Assembly: GCA_964036315.1 (NCBI GenBank)
Contig: OZ038500.1
Coordinates: 63,229,749 to 63,293,748, forward strand
Direction: 5' to 3'
DNA from: Acanthosepion esculentum
Taxonomy: Eukaryota; Mollusca; Cephalopoda; Sepiida; Sepiidae
DNA length: 64,000 bases
Shown here: positions 42,401 through 53,159 of the stretch, in pieces
Numbering within the stretch: position 1 is the first letter of the stretch
Layout: each line of letters opens with the position of its first letter
Made by a program: the position numbers and the translations under genes
Notes under the pieces: model-generated
Seen by the model: the letters and a program-made list of their open reading frames with translations, nothing else
Database searches by the model: none
What the model was told of the DNA's origin: nothing

Positions 42401-43090
42401 TTTTTGCGAACGCGAAGATTAACGATTGCTCGATTTTTAGATCTTATTAAGTCGAAAACCTTTTCACCCCAGAAAACGTGTTGCGACTTCCTTTTTGCAA
42501 AACCGAATTGCCAGTATCGTTATTTCTATGCGCATGGACCATGAAAAGTAAAATTTCTGGTGTTGGTCATGAGTTACTGAAACCAATATAAAGGAAAAGC
42601 ATGGATAAAGATATGAAACATTGTTCTCAATGAAATCGTGTCAAGGAAAGTCACTTGAATATTTAAAGAAATTGTCATTATCCACAGAAATAGAATCCCT
42701 AGAACACTCATTGAATTTGATTTACAAACACAAGACTGACCAAAGTGGGCTTTCTAGGATAAATGTCTTCTAACCCGGGAAACAATATCGCTAAATCAAG
42801 GCAAGTTACTGTAGTGGACGCGCATTTTTTCCTTAAGTCGTAAGACGAATTGCTTAATTTTGGTCAACCAGCAGAAATGGAATCAACCCCTTTATATTTT
42901 CCCATTTGTTCTCTGATGATCATTAAGATCCACCATCCAAATGAATGTTCTGTGTGGGTGGTTGATGAAGAGCCATGCACTTATTGCTTTTGGGAAAAAA
43001 AGCCTTAACGTTGAGAGTTTGAGTTCCTGTTGTTTCGACTTGAATCTAATATTGGTTTCTTTCAGGGAAGAATTTTATTTGTTGTTACGC
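42401..43090. other. No gene recognised
   Basis: Ordinary sequence; the short plus frame 42941-43135 runs into a microsatellite. Confidence 0.4.
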
Positions 43091-43311
43091 TATCATACAG
43101 ACAGACAGACAGACAGACAGATAGTAGATAGATAGATATGAAGAGATAGATAAACAAAATAGATAGATAGACAGATAGATAGCTATGAAGAGGTAGATAG
43201 GCAAGATAGATATGAAAAGATGAGATAGATAGGCAAGATAGATATACAGAGAAGCAAGACAGACAGACAGATAAATAGATAGATAGATAGGAAGAGATGA
43301 GATAGATAGGC

Positions 43312-43343
<32 letters not shown>

Positions 43344-44065
43344 TAGATAGAGAGGCAGTGGCAAGACAGACAGACACTTAGATATAAAGATAGACATGAA
43401 GAGAGATAGATAGGCAAGCTAGATATAAAGAGATAGCTCGATAGATAGATAGGGGAGACAAGATAGCTATATAGATAGACATGAAGAGATGCGATAGATA
43501 GGCAAGATAGATAGACATGAAGAGATGCGATAGATAGGCAAGATAGATATGAAGAGATAGATAGGCAAGATAGATATGAAGAGATAGATAGGCAAGATAG
43601 ATATGAAGAGATAGATAGGCAAGATAGACTGGTAGATATGAAGAGGTAAGATAAATATGAAAAGATTGCATAGATATTAAGAGTTAAGATAGATAGAGAT
43701 TAGATAGATAGTTCGTGAGAGAGAGGGTGACGAGACGAATACAGAAAACAAGAGAAAGAGGACAAGAAGTAAATAAAGAGAGGATGAGAAAGAGGAATAG
43801 AAAGAGAGAAATATGAGAAAAAAGGCAAAAAAGAGAAGAGACAGGGACACTACAAATGAAGTAAAAAGACAGAGAAAAAAATGTGTAAAAAGGAGAGAGG
43901 AAAGAAAAGAGAGTTCGAAAAAGAAAGAAAAAGAGAAAGAAAAAAGAGAGAAAGAAAAAAGAGAGAAAGAAAAAAGAGAGAAAGAAATAGATAAACAGCA
44001 GCAAAAGGCAACAGAAAAACAAAGCAAAGAAAGAAAGAAAAAGATAAAGAAAAAGGAGGAAAAAT
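43091..44065. repeat. Purine-rich GATA/GACA and GAAA microsatellite complex
   Basis: CAGA, GATA, a ~32-bp GAAGAGATAGATAGGCAAGATAGATAT-type minisatellite (43480-43640), then GAGAAAGAAAAA repeats. Opposite-strand frames of Leu/Ser/Tyr/Ile or Ser/Phe are artefacts. Confidence 0.9.
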
Positions 44066-44620
44066 GTGAGTTAGTTAGGGAGGGTATATACTGATTTTCC
44101 CTCTTTATATTTCTTTATTTCTATTCCTTTATTTTTATACTTAACTCTCACCTTCTACCTCGTCGGAAAGTCTTTCCCCCACTAGCACGACACCCGGTGA
44201 TCCATTATAACTGTTTGCAATAAAGGATTTGCTCTTTCTATTCTACAAACACATTGGTCGTGACTGTTTGCGTCCTTCTCACATTGAAATTGAAAAAGAG
44301 ATTTCCCTCGATACTAACGTTTCTCTGACTTTAATGGCAACAGCTTTCTAAATCCGTTCTTTGTCGCTTTTCTTACTTACATCTTCCGATCTTATCTATT
44401 TTTGCTGCCACTCAGTACGGAAGATTATTGGAAAAGCTTTCAATAACGTTGCGTTAACTGTTAATCAAAAGCCATAAAACATATCAAGGTCTTCGTCTTT
44501 GAATTTCTTAGACGAAGCATTGTTAATTTGCAATAATGCTAGTTTACTCGTAATTTCAAAATTTGACGGCCATATTTAACTAAATTTGCAATTGCATTGT
44601 TTATATTTACTGCGTTAGTA
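44066..44620. other. No gene recognised
   Basis: Ordinary intergenic sequence between the purine-rich tract and the 39-bp minisatellite. Confidence 0.4.
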
Positions 44621-44624
44621 ACCA

Positions 44625-45330
44625 AGGAATTTTATATGTACAATTAACGCCGTTTTCGAATGTAAGAATTTTATATGTACAATTAACGCCGTTTTCAAAT
44701 GTAAGAATTTTATATGTACAATTAACGCCGTTTTCGAATGTAAGAATTTTATATGTACATTTAACGCCGTTTTCGAATGTAAGAATTTTATATGTACAAT
44801 TAACGCCGTTTTCGAATGTAAGAATTTTATATGTACAATTAACGCCGTTTTCGAATGTAAGAATTTTATATGTACAATTAACGCCGTTTTCGAATGTAAG
44901 AATTTTATATGTACATTTAACGCCGTTTTCGAATGTAAGAATTTTATATGTACAATTAACGCCGTTTTCGAATGTAAGAATTTTATATGTACATTTAACG
45001 CCGTTTTCGAATGTAAGAATTTTATATGTACAATTAACGCCGTTTTCGAATGTAAGAATTTTATATGTACAATTAACGCCGTTTTCGAATGTAAGAATTT
45101 TATATGTACAATTAACGCCGTTTTCGAATGTAAGAATTTTATATGTACATTTAACGCCGTTTTCGAATGTAAGAATTTTATATGTACAATTAACACCGTT
45201 TTCGAATGTAAGAATTTTATATGTACAATTAACGCCATTTTCGAATGTAAGAATTTTATATGTACAATTAACGCCGTTTTCGAATGTAAGAATTTTATAT
45301 GTACAATTAACGCCGTTTTCGAATGTAAGA
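44625..45330. repeat. 39-bp minisatellite
   Basis: About 18 almost identical units of AATTTTATATGTACAATTAA CGCCGTTTTCGAATGTAAG; a few carry GTACATTT. Since 39 bp is 13 codons and the minus frame lacks stops, it shows a 207-codon frame of 13-residue repeats (ALIVHIKFLHSKT). There is no promoter or non-repeat part, so it is not called as a gene. Confidence 0.95.
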
Positions 45331-45489
45331 ACGAATCCTGCTTTCTAAATCATTAACAGAAATAATATCCATATAAAATTTGCACGAAACTTTAACATAT
45401 TTCAGGGCTCTATCCCTTCAAGACGTAGACGATCATTGCTATCTTTATATCTGTGTGAATTATCATACCTTCCTGGGAAATATAGTGGA

Positions 45490-45960
45490 GTCATTTCTTG
45501 TTGTCTTCTTCATGCCGTCTTGGGTATGACGGTAAACTACATCCGCGTCCCGGGTAAGACGACAAACTACATCTAATAGCAAGGTCTCTGATCAGGAGGT
45601 TTTGAGGTGCGTGGAACCACCTCTTAGTTGCTGGTGTTCCCAGTTCCACCCTGACCCGGGGTGGGAGCACCTGTAGGGTCCCAGCTATGGGCAAATAGTT
45701 AACATTCAAACTGTGATCAAGACACTATGAAAGTGTAAAAATAGGTTTTTATACCAGAAATTCTTTGTAAAAAAATATCACCAGCAATAAATTTTTGAAG
45801 AAAAAAAAAATTACCAGCTATACATTTTTGAAAAAAAAAAAAAATTACCAGCTGTACATGTTTTTTTTTTGCTTTATTTTTTATTTTTTAAAAAATATTA
45901 CCAGTTACTGATTTTGATTTGATGTGACGAAGTATCGGTTTTGCGAAATAAAATATTACC
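45490..45960 (+). mobile_element. SINE-like family, plus-strand copy
   Basis: A head-like region with repeated GACGGTAAACTACAT / GACGACAAACTACAT and GGTCTCTGATCAGGAGGTTTTGAGG. It continues to AACCACCTCTTAGTTGCTGGTGTTCCC and CCCAGCTATGGGCAAATAGTTAACATTC. The end is A-rich with repeated ATTACCAGC. Related copies: 37346-37690 and 55235-55690. Confidence 0.65.
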
Positions 45961-46002
45961 ATGGGATTCTAAAGTCTCCGATTTCATAATTATATATATA
46001 TA

Positions 46003-46077
46003 TTAGGTTGGTGCAAAAATAATGTCGTTTTCTCACATGAAGTTGAACGTCAAAAACGACATTATTTTTGCAGCAAC

Positions 46078-46081
<4 letters not shown>
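46003..46081. mobile_element. mariner MITE (MADE1-like)
   Basis: 79 bp starting TTAGGTTGGTGCAAAAATAATGTCG and ending in its near complement CGACATTATTTTTGCAGCAACCTAA, flanked by TA. The ends match the mariner terminal repeat TTAGGTTGGTGCAAAAGTAAT known from other animals. Only a short spacer separates the arms. It sits in a TA tract. Confidence 0.9.

Positions 46082-46112
<31 letters not shown>
46082..46112. repeat. (TA)n microsatellite
   Basis: About 15 TA units following the MITE. Confidence 0.9.
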
Positions 46113-46116
<4 letters not shown>

Positions 46117-46124
46117 ACATTTTC

Positions 46125-46202
46125 TTAATTTCTTTCACTTTCAGCAAGTGTTCGCGTTTTAGTGACTTTGCTACCTTGCTTGGAGGTAAATGATTAAAAA
46201 AT
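46125..46202 (+). mobile_element. LINE 3' tail (first family)
   Basis: GTTTTAGTGACTTTGCTACCTTGCTTGGAGGTAAATGATTAAAAA. Confidence 0.7.
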
Positions 46203-47214
46203 ATGGCTAGCGTAAAGAGCATCTTTTTTGCTCTAGTTAAGGAGAGGTCTTATAAATTCCATTTTCTGATTATTTTCGAATCCGATCTTTTAGGGCAACA
46301 TCCATTTTCGTTGTTCCTAAAGATTAAAAGAAATCCTTTTTTTTTTCTTCCATCCAATCAAACAACAATTTTCTAAGATGTGTGGAGGTAAAGAGTTGTT
46401 TGGCTTTGTTCGTAACAAATTGACATCCCTTTAAATAAATAATTTACATTTTTACTGCGGCCCGGTGAACATTTTGATTTTCTTAACCTTTTGAACTCTG
46501 ACCCCGTGATTCCTCTCTTCACTACCCTACCCACTACCCTAACAAATACCATATTGCTCACTTCCAGTGCTCATAGCACTATAATTACTCATTACCAACT
46601 GCAGGTCCCCCTCAAAGTAGCTACACTCATATTCAGCCTTTTTACCCGATGAATCCTCAAGTAAATGCGACACCTGGTGTGAACTCAATTTGATCTTTTC
46701 AACCCAAAACAGCTGGGCCAGTCACGATTTAAATCTAACACAAACGCGTTCTTGAAAATAAAGGCTGCAGGACATCATTTGCATTTACCACAGGTAGCGT
46801 GTGTTGTGTACTGGGCGGTCGGCGAGTAGGGGTATTGACACCACAGCATATCACTAACTGTAAGATTCAGATATGGTGTTAGCATTTCACACACGCACGC
46901 ACGTACACACACACACACACACACACACGCACGTGATAGATTGTCCAGTCGTCTGTGAGGTATGAGGTTCTAACAGTTAGGGACAGAAATGAATACCCGG
47001 GCTAACTGCACATATGATTTGATTATAGCACTGAAGATGTGTGCAGAAGCAAGCATACTTATTCGAAGGGCTCATAGTGTTCCACAAGGCCATTTCAGAT
47101 TTTGAATTCAAAAATGCCTTTCTCCTGAACTGGTTGTCAACCAAGATACAGTAATTTAAATCAACATTGATCATAGACAGACGTGACAGGGAGAAACAAA
47201 TATATATATATATA
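46203..47214. other. No gene; (CA)n at 46890-46930
   Basis: Mixed sequence with minus-strand frames (46373-46561, 46977-47249) without a recognisable domain, plus a CA/CG-rich microsatellite. Confidence 0.4.
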
Positions 47215-47391
47215 CGACTCTTCGGCAGAATTGAGTCACTGTCAGTCACTGTGTGTTTATCTAAATCTAAAAATAAACACGCTAAAATTCACCTTCATCC
47301 CTGCCGTGCGCCGACGGCTTAGTGGGAGAAGTTCCGACTGACGCAAATTCAGTCGGGTTTCGATCCTAGCTGCGAAACAGTCTGTCTGTGG

Positions 47392-47394
<3 letters not shown>
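47215..47394 (+). mobile_element. tRNA-derived repeat (GACGGCTTAGTGG type)
   Basis: GTGCGCCGACGGCTTAGTGGGAGAAG (box A-like) and TCAGTCGGGTTTCGATCCTAGC (box B-like), preceded by GTCACTGTGTGTTTATCTAAA. A minus-strand relative lies at 51821-52040. Confidence 0.75.

Positions 47395-47453
<59 letters not shown>
47395..47453. repeat. (TA)n microsatellite
   Basis: About 29 TA units between the tRNA-derived repeat and a LINE end. Confidence 0.95.
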
Positions 47454-47454
<1 letters not shown>

Positions 47455-47456
<2 letters not shown>

Positions 47457-47640
47457 AAGCATTTCACCCCAAGCAAGGCGAGGAGCCACTAGCACGCAAG
47501 GGGTTACAGAGAGTTGGAGCGAGAGCAAAGAGGAGTGATAGAGGAAAGGATGACGAGAAGATTAGCGGATAGATCAGGGCATCTGGAGACGTCGATTGAC
47601 ATTATATTTGAATAGTTGAAGATTATAGCTATAGGTGTGT
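47455..47640 (-). mobile_element. LINE 3' end (first family)
   Basis: GCATTTCACCCCAAGCAAGGCGAGGAGCCACTAGCACGCAAGGGG, then GACGTCGATTGACATTATATTTGAA. Confidence 0.8.
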
Positions 47641-47979
47641 GTCTGTGTGTGTAATACCACTCTGGCACAAGTATCTCCAGAAATTTCTATCTAGTGCAAA
47701 GTTAGTATGAGGCAGATTGACAGCTGAGAGGTTACTCTTTAGCTTGCTTTTATACCTGAGCCACAGCCGTCCATCAGTCCTTTGTCCACTGTCAAGCTGG
47801 ATATTCATGAGGATATTTGGTATACTACCATTGCTCATCCTTGCAACATGACCAGACAAGCGAAGTTGTGACTGCATCAGGAAAGTCTTAATTCTATGAG
47901 TGCTGCATTTTGCGAGAAGAGCGACCTTGGACACCAATTCGAAATCAGTCGTATTGACCGGCTGAGAGACGAAAGACAA
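47641..47979 (-). pseudogene. Non-LTR retrotransposon C-terminus (third LINE family)
   Basis: TFLMQSQLRLSGHVARMSNG, SIPNILMNIQLDSGQRTDGR, RYKSKLKSNLSAVNLPHTNFALDRNFWR. This is the common LINE C-terminal pattern (QLRW.GHV.RM...P......L..G.R..GRP..R.KD.LK..L). Confidence 0.85.
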
Positions 47980-48140
47980 TGGCGAGAAGCGTCAACGAAT
48001 ATTCGTGTGGCTATGTCTCGAGATCCTCGCTGTGACACAATATTTGGACTTGTATCTAGGTCACCAGTTAGAATGAAGACAAACATAAAGAGTGAATGAA
48101 ATTGTCGGATCCTCATACGTCGAAATTGACGGGAGAGTCC

Positions 48141-48218
<78 letters not shown>

Positions 48219-48219
48219 C
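48141..48219. repeat. (TA)n followed by (GA)n
   Basis: About 26 TA units (48141-48192), then about 13 GA units. Confidence 0.95.
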
Positions 48220-48239
48220 ATTTTTCTGTTTATACATTC

Positions 48240-48352
48240 TTTTTTTATTGTAAACAACAGAGCATTTACTTAAATATTTGTATCTATAAAAAAGAATGTA
48301 TAAATATAAAAATGTCTTAAAATAATTGTCGGACTTTGTCCATTTCATAATA
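48240..48352 (+). repeat. Tail module of the tRNA-bearing repeat
   Basis: CAGAGCATTTACTTAAATATTTGTATC through GGACTTTGTCCATTTCATAA, as at 24584-24672, preceded by an inverted snippet TGTTTATACATTCTTTTTT. Confidence 0.75.
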
Positions 48353-48360
48353 TATATATA

Positions 48361-48527
48361 CAGTGTAACCCGGATATAAGAGAGTTGTCGGGACCGGAGA
48401 AGAAGTATCTTATATCCGGGCTTCTCTTATATCCGGGTTTGGTCTATTATATATACATTAACACAGGCTCTAATTTGGGACCAGAGAAAATCTCTCTTAT
48501 ATCAGGGTCTCTTATATCCGGGTTACA

Positions 48528-48530
<3 letters not shown>
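48361..48530. mobile_element. MITE, pogo/Tc1-mariner-type ends (copy 2)
   Basis: 170 bp, TA on both sides, ends CAGTGTAACCCGGATATAAG and complement. Additional inverted copies of CTTATATCCGGG lie inside. Inverted relative to copy 3 (61801-61972) with nearly the same interior. Confidence 0.9.

Positions 48531-48572
<42 letters not shown>
48531..48572. repeat. (TA)n microsatellite
   Basis: About 20 TA units directly after the MITE. Confidence 0.95.
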
Positions 48573-48573
<1 letters not shown>

Positions 48574-48790
48574 GAGAAAATGTGACAATTCTTTTTTTGC
48601 TGCATTCTAAATTTCTTAGCACAGACTCTCCAGCCGTGTCTACATCTTCAGTCGACTGTGAATGGATGAACATCACTTCTGCTTTCTGGATCAAACAAAT
48701 CACAACGTGAGCAGGAAGCAGGATTAAACCAGTGGACCGGTCGAATAATCTACGGATGCTCAGGGGACCTACGGCCATTCCCTTAAGTTC
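48573..48790. other. Unidentified GC-richer segment
   Basis: A minus-strand frame (48512-48778) has some non-repeat content but nothing I recognise. It may be a piece of the adjacent LTR element. Confidence 0.3.
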
Positions 48791-49267
48791 GGTTAGGACC
48801 GAGTAGACACCTCAACCCAGAGAGTAAGACGTTGGAGGTTGAGGGGCTGGTGCGAAAGTGTTAGACTGGTGGCCGTGACCAGGATAGACCCGTGGGATTT
48901 ACCCCGCCTGTCTGAAAGAGGAGAGAAGGTTGCATTTGTTTTGTCCAGTCGGGACCAAGTAAGGCCAGAAAGGACTCTAGTCTTCGGACTATATTGGTCT
49001 AAAAGAGACATAAGGAGGAAAAGAGAAGGAAGCAAAAGAAGAAGGAAAAGGAAATAAAACACGGAGCGGTGGACCTCAGGTAAGTCACTTTTTGGTTTCC
49101 TTTGTTCGCTCATTGCACTTGGATCTGCTAGTAATATTGTTGATCTTGTTTTGACTTTGTCGACGTTGTACGCAGTTGAAGCGCCACCACCGCGTCAAGT
49201 ATTTTTCATTTCGTTCTGCCGTTGGTCTCTCTTCTCGTGGAAAAGTGGCAGTTGACAAGACGCTAGG
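48791..49267 (+). other. Probable 5' region of the gag-bearing element
   Basis: High-GC sequence with an AG-rich block (AGGAGGAAAAGAGAAGGAAG) and a GGTAAG at about 49079 that could be a splice donor. No paired LTR exists in the window. Confidence 0.35.
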
Positions 49268-49640
49268 ATGAGCGTAGCAGGATCAGACGCCACAGATGAC
49301 CTTGGGGACGTGGGAGTCCCCGAAATATCGATGGGTTTCAGGAGGCTGAAAGGTAGCATGAAGATACTAACTTATAAAGGAAACCCTTCGGACCTGCACG
49401 AATGGATTCTGTCCATTCAGAAGAAGCAGGTGATCTATGGCCTCTCGGACCAAGAAATGGTGCTCCTAGCTTACGACGCCGTAGCGGGGCAGGTGTCCAA
49501 GTTCATAGAGGGGGGATTCGTACAAAGAAAACCCGGTCCTGACGTGGACCGAGCTTAAATCCGCTCTGGTGCGGTAATACGCAAGTGAGCGTACGGCCAT
49601 TGAGGCAGTCAGGAAATTATTCCGGCTGCAGGCTCTATGT
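49268..49640 (+). pseudogene. LTR-retrotransposon gag fragment
   Basis: An ORF from ATG 49268 encodes MSVAGSDATDDLGDVGVPEI then LTYKGNPSDLHEWILSIQKK and LSDQEMVLLAYDAVAGQVSK. After a +1 shift near 49535 the frame continues TWTELKSALVR, a stop at a CGG TAA junction, and YASERTAIEAVRKLFRLQ. The pattern (G.p..L.eWl..i....., W..l...L..rYa...t...A...l..l.Q) is that of Ty3/gypsy-type gag capsids. It stops at about 49631 where repeat-poor AT DNA takes over. The GC-rich, A/G-rich 48790-49267 would be its LTR or leader, but no LTR boundary could be fixed. Confidence 0.65.
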
Positions 49641-49910
49641 TGCCCCTTTATATTTATAGGCTATAATAGAAATGTATTTCATATATACTTTAATTATCTT
49701 AGATTTCCAAAAAATCTTATCAGATACCTAGGTTAAATTTAATTACCATTGGCTATTATGTTCGATAGATGATATTACTTTCAATTAAAAATGTTTTTTG
49801 ATGAATTTAATGCCGCTATGATAATCACAGAATTAAATTGCATTAAATCCGTAGAGATTATCTGTGAAGTACCTTCTCATTATTACTACTACTAGTAGTA
49901 CCACTACTCT
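49641..49910. other. No gene recognised
   Basis: AT-rich sequence between the gag fragment and the satellite; ACTACTACTAGTAGTA near 49887 is a short palindrome. Confidence 0.4.
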
Positions 49911-49914
49911 TTGT

Positions 49915-50925
49915 GGAAGCTGATTTATTAGTATTTTATTTAATGAAGTATAATTTTTAAGTATTGTAATTTTATTTTATTTAGTAAAGTATTATTTTTG
50001 TTTAATAAAGTATTATAATTTTATTTTGTTTAATAAAGTATTATTTTTATTTAATAAAGGTATTATAATTTTATTTTGTTTAATAAAGTATTATTTTTAT
50101 TTAATAAAGTATTATAATTTTATTTTGTTTAATAAAGTATTATTTTTATTTAATAAAGTATTGTAATTTTATTTTATTTAGTAAAGTATTATTTTTGTTT
50201 AATAAAGTATTATAATTTTATTTTGTTTAATAAAGTATTATTTTTATTTAATAAAGTATTATAATTTTATTTTGTTTAATAAAGTATTATTTTTATTTAA
50301 TAAAGTATTGTAATTTTATTTTATTTAGTAAAGTATTATTTTTGTTTAATAAAGTATTATAATTTTATTTTGTTTAATAAAGTATTATTTTTATTTAATA
50401 AAGTATTATAATTTTATTTTGTTTAATAAAGTATTATTTTTATTTAATAAAGTATTGTAATTTTATTTTATTTAGTAAAGTATTATTTTTGTTTAATAAA
50501 GTATTATAATTTTATTTTGTTTAATAAAGTATTATTTTTATTTAATAAAGTATTATAATTTTATTTTGTTTAATAAAGTATTATTTTTATTTAATAAAGT
50601 ATTGTAATTTTATTTTATTTAGTAAAGTATTATTTTTATTTAATAAAGTATTATAATTTTATTTTGTTTAATAAAGTATTATTTTTATTTAATAAAGTAT
50701 TATAATTTTATTTTGTTTAATAAAGTATTATTTTTATTTAATAAAATATTATAATTTTATTTTGTTTAATAAAGTATTATTTTTATTTAATAAAGTATTA
50801 TAATTTTATTTTGTTTAATAAAGTATTATTTTTATTTAATAAAGTATTATAATTTTATTTTATTTAGTAAAGTATTATTTTTGTTTAATAAAGTATTATA
50901 ATTTTAGTTAATAAAGTATTGTAAC
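49915..50925. repeat. 49-bp satellite with 147-bp higher-order repeat
   Basis: About 20 monomers of 49 bp (GTATTATAATTTTATTTTGT TTAATAAA + GTATTATTTTTATTTAATAAA). A variant B monomer (GTATTGTAA.., TTTAGTAAA, TTTTTGTTTAAT) starts at 49961, 50158, 50305, 50452 and 50599. Three intervals are exactly 147 bp, giving a B-A-A order. The AATAAA poly(A) hexamer occurs up to twice per monomer on the plus strand. Confidence 0.95.
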
Positions 50926-51420
50926 ATACACATACACACACATACATACTTTAATTTTGGCCCCCAAGTGGATCTTGCTAGAAATGGTACTGCATTTTTC
51001 TTTACCACAGGTCGGGCATTTTGCACTGATCTACCAGAAAATAGGGATAGAGAAACTGTTGTGCGTCACCGATATACCTGTGATGTGAGTGTATGTTTCA
51101 AACATTTATACTGGTTGCTTCATCTTTTTATCATAACGATATTACCCCCCGCCTCATTCGCACGCATGCACACATAGGGAGTACTTAAAATTTCTTCCCA
51201 GGATCAGCACTTCAGTGGCCAACCGTCGGAATTTAGGTGGGCGAAAATTTAAAGAAATTTGAGAAATGGATTGCCAGTTGTGTTGAAAACATTTGATTAT
51301 CATGGTCGATTCGTACGGCTTTTGATAATTTTTGTTTAATTTTTGAAATGTGGAATTATTAATTGACTTTGACTTATTCTCACTGTTGTTCTCATTTTTA
51401 GTTGTTATACCTTTTGTTAC
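50926..51420. other. No gene recognised
   Basis: Starts with a short CACATA-rich stretch. A frame at 50968-51177 (+) has no recognisable domain. Confidence 0.4.
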
Positions 51421-51423
51421 AGA

Positions 51424-51461
51424 GACAACGTTTCGGCCAAGAAACATCTGGCCATCGTCAG
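51424..51461 (-). ncRNA. Hammerhead core motif
   Basis: Minus strand CTGACGA, stem II GGCC...GGCC, GAA, stem III AC-GTT-GT and triplet GTC. Stem I is not complementary at the expected position, so it is probably a decayed PLE end. Confidence 0.45.
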
Positions 51462-51741
51462 GTGTTCATCATATTGGATATCATTACGTCTAATGTGGAA
51501 TAGTATGTATGATTCATGGATTTTGGTCCTTTTCTCGGCCGTGCTTAGAGTGTTTCATCGTTCTGTCTTGTACGACCAAGATAATCACTTCCAAAATCAA
51601 CTGATGTTTGATCAGTTTGGGAAGAGGGTCGAGCCGAGTAACTTTCATCACGCCCTCGGATACGGTCAAGAACTTTTTTTCCCAGAAGAAAATAAAAATT
51701 GATATTTGTTCAGATTTTGGGAAGTGGGTTGAGCCAAGTCG

Positions 51742-51744
<3 letters not shown>

Positions 51745-51820
<76 letters not shown>
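51745..51820. repeat. (TA)n microsatellite
   Basis: About 38 TA units. Confidence 0.95.
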
Positions 51821-51822
<2 letters not shown>

Positions 51823-52193
51823 GTCATCCACAGACAGACTATTTCGCTGTTTCACAGCTATTCAGTGTGGCTAGACGTCCGGTTGCCTCTAGCTAGGATC
51901 GAAACCCGACTGAATTGGCGTCAGTCGGAGATTCTCCCACTAAGTCGTCGGCGCACGGCAGGGATCAAGGTGAATTTTAGCGTATTTATTTTTTTAGATA
52001 AACACACAGTGACCGACAGGACTCAATTCGCTTTTGAGTCTCGCTATATCAGCCGTAATAGTCACTGTTTACAAACCCACACTTCCTTCCCCAGAGAGCT
52101 CAACCGAAATTAATTTTTTCAGGAGCTTATAATGTCATCCACATACAGACTGTTTCGCTGTTTCACAGCTCTTCAGTGTGGATAGAAATTATG

Positions 52194-52195
<2 letters not shown>
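51821..52195 (-). mobile_element. tRNA-derived repeat (GACGGCTTAGTGG type), with duplicated end
   Basis: Minus-strand counterpart of 47215-47394 (CTAGGATCGAAACCCGACTGA, CTCCCACTAAGTCGTCGGCGCAC). ATAATGTCATCCACA.ACAGACT.TTTCGCTGTTTCACAGCT.TTCAGTGTGG occurs at both 51819 and 52129. Confidence 0.75.

Positions 52196-52197
<2 letters not shown>

Positions 52198-52258
<61 letters not shown>
52198..52258. repeat. (TA)n microsatellite
   Basis: About 30 TA units. Confidence 0.95.
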
Positions 52259-52266
<8 letters not shown>

Positions 52267-52424
52267 AGGTATACAGAAAAATAGGAAAGAACACGTTAGG
52301 TAAATAATCCGGTGCTCCTTAGTATTTTTGCTTTTATTTTCAAAAAGACAGTGCTCCATACAGAAGTAGAGCTTATATTATAATATTTTTTGTTTTAAAA
52401 ATATGATTCCTTTGAAATTTTTGA

Positions 52425-52510
52425 AATTATGTTGAGTTAAGGTGTCTGGTCACGCTTCCTCGTCAAGATTGACGAGGAAGCGTGACCAGACACCTTAACT
52501 CAACATAATT
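52425..52510. repeat. Near-perfect palindrome
   Basis: 42-bp arms, AATTATGTTGAGTTAAGGTG ... CTTCCTCGTCAA and complement, with two central bases. (TA)n follows at 52610. Confidence 0.95.
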
Positions 52511-52601
52511 TAAAATATTATATTAGGGGTCTCGGCTCTCGCTTTTGAAACATGAGTACTCTTATGTAGCGAAGGAATCATATTTAAAAAAAAAAATATT
52601 A

Positions 52602-52609
<8 letters not shown>

Positions 52610-52643
<34 letters not shown>
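52610..52643. repeat. (TA)n microsatellite
   Basis: About 17 TA units. Confidence 0.9.
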
Positions 52644-52647
<4 letters not shown>

Positions 52648-52849
52648 CTTGTATAAATCAGCTACAAGATAAAGTCTATCCTGAAATCGACAAATTCTTG
52701 CAGAAATTGGAATGTGCTGAATACTTAGTCTATACTGCAATGTTCATAAGTATTATTTTAAAAAGGTATAAAAACCTTGCCAAGCTACCTTATAAAGATA
52801 CCACGGTAACTTAGTAAGGTAGTCGAATCTTTTAAGATAATATTAATAT

Positions 52850-52884
52850 ATATACACGCACGCTGACATACACACACACACACG

Positions 52885-52983
<99 letters not shown>

Positions 52984-53018
52984 ATTTCTTCTTGTATATA
53001 TATATATATATATATATT
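52850..53018. repeat. CA/TA/TG compound microsatellite
   Basis: (CA)n, (TA)n, (TG)n and (TA)n in succession; self-complementary overall. Confidence 0.95.
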
Positions 53019-53035
53019 TAGTTGGATTGATGTGA

Positions 53036-53080
53036 GTTTGTGACCCTGGGTTTCACGCTATTTGCGATCGTCAGACAAAC
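53036..53080 (-). ncRNA. Hammerhead ribozyme, left arm
   Basis: Minus strand. Stem I GTTTGT/ACAAAC (extends one pair more), core CTGACGA, stem II CGC...GCG flanked by a U-U, GAA, stem III ACC-CAG-GGT, scissile triplet GTC. All conserved core positions and the optimal triplet are present. Confidence 0.75.
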
Positions 53081-53159
53081 TGATTAAATTTTTAAATTTT
53101 GGATTTATATATGGTTGCTTATATCGGTGTTACCGATATACGCAACCATATATAACTCA

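Noticed and set aside
43062..44094. Several overlapping ORFs (Leu/Ser/Tyr-rich or Lys/Glu-rich)
   Set aside because: Translations of purine-rich microsatellites on either strand.
44615..45238. 207-codon minus-strand ORF of 13-residue repeats
   Set aside because: The frame exists because a 39-bp minisatellite unit is divisible by three and lacks stops; no unique coding sequence or promoter.
44625..45330. CRISPR-like array
   Set aside because: Units are contiguous with no unique spacers, and the genome is eukaryotic.
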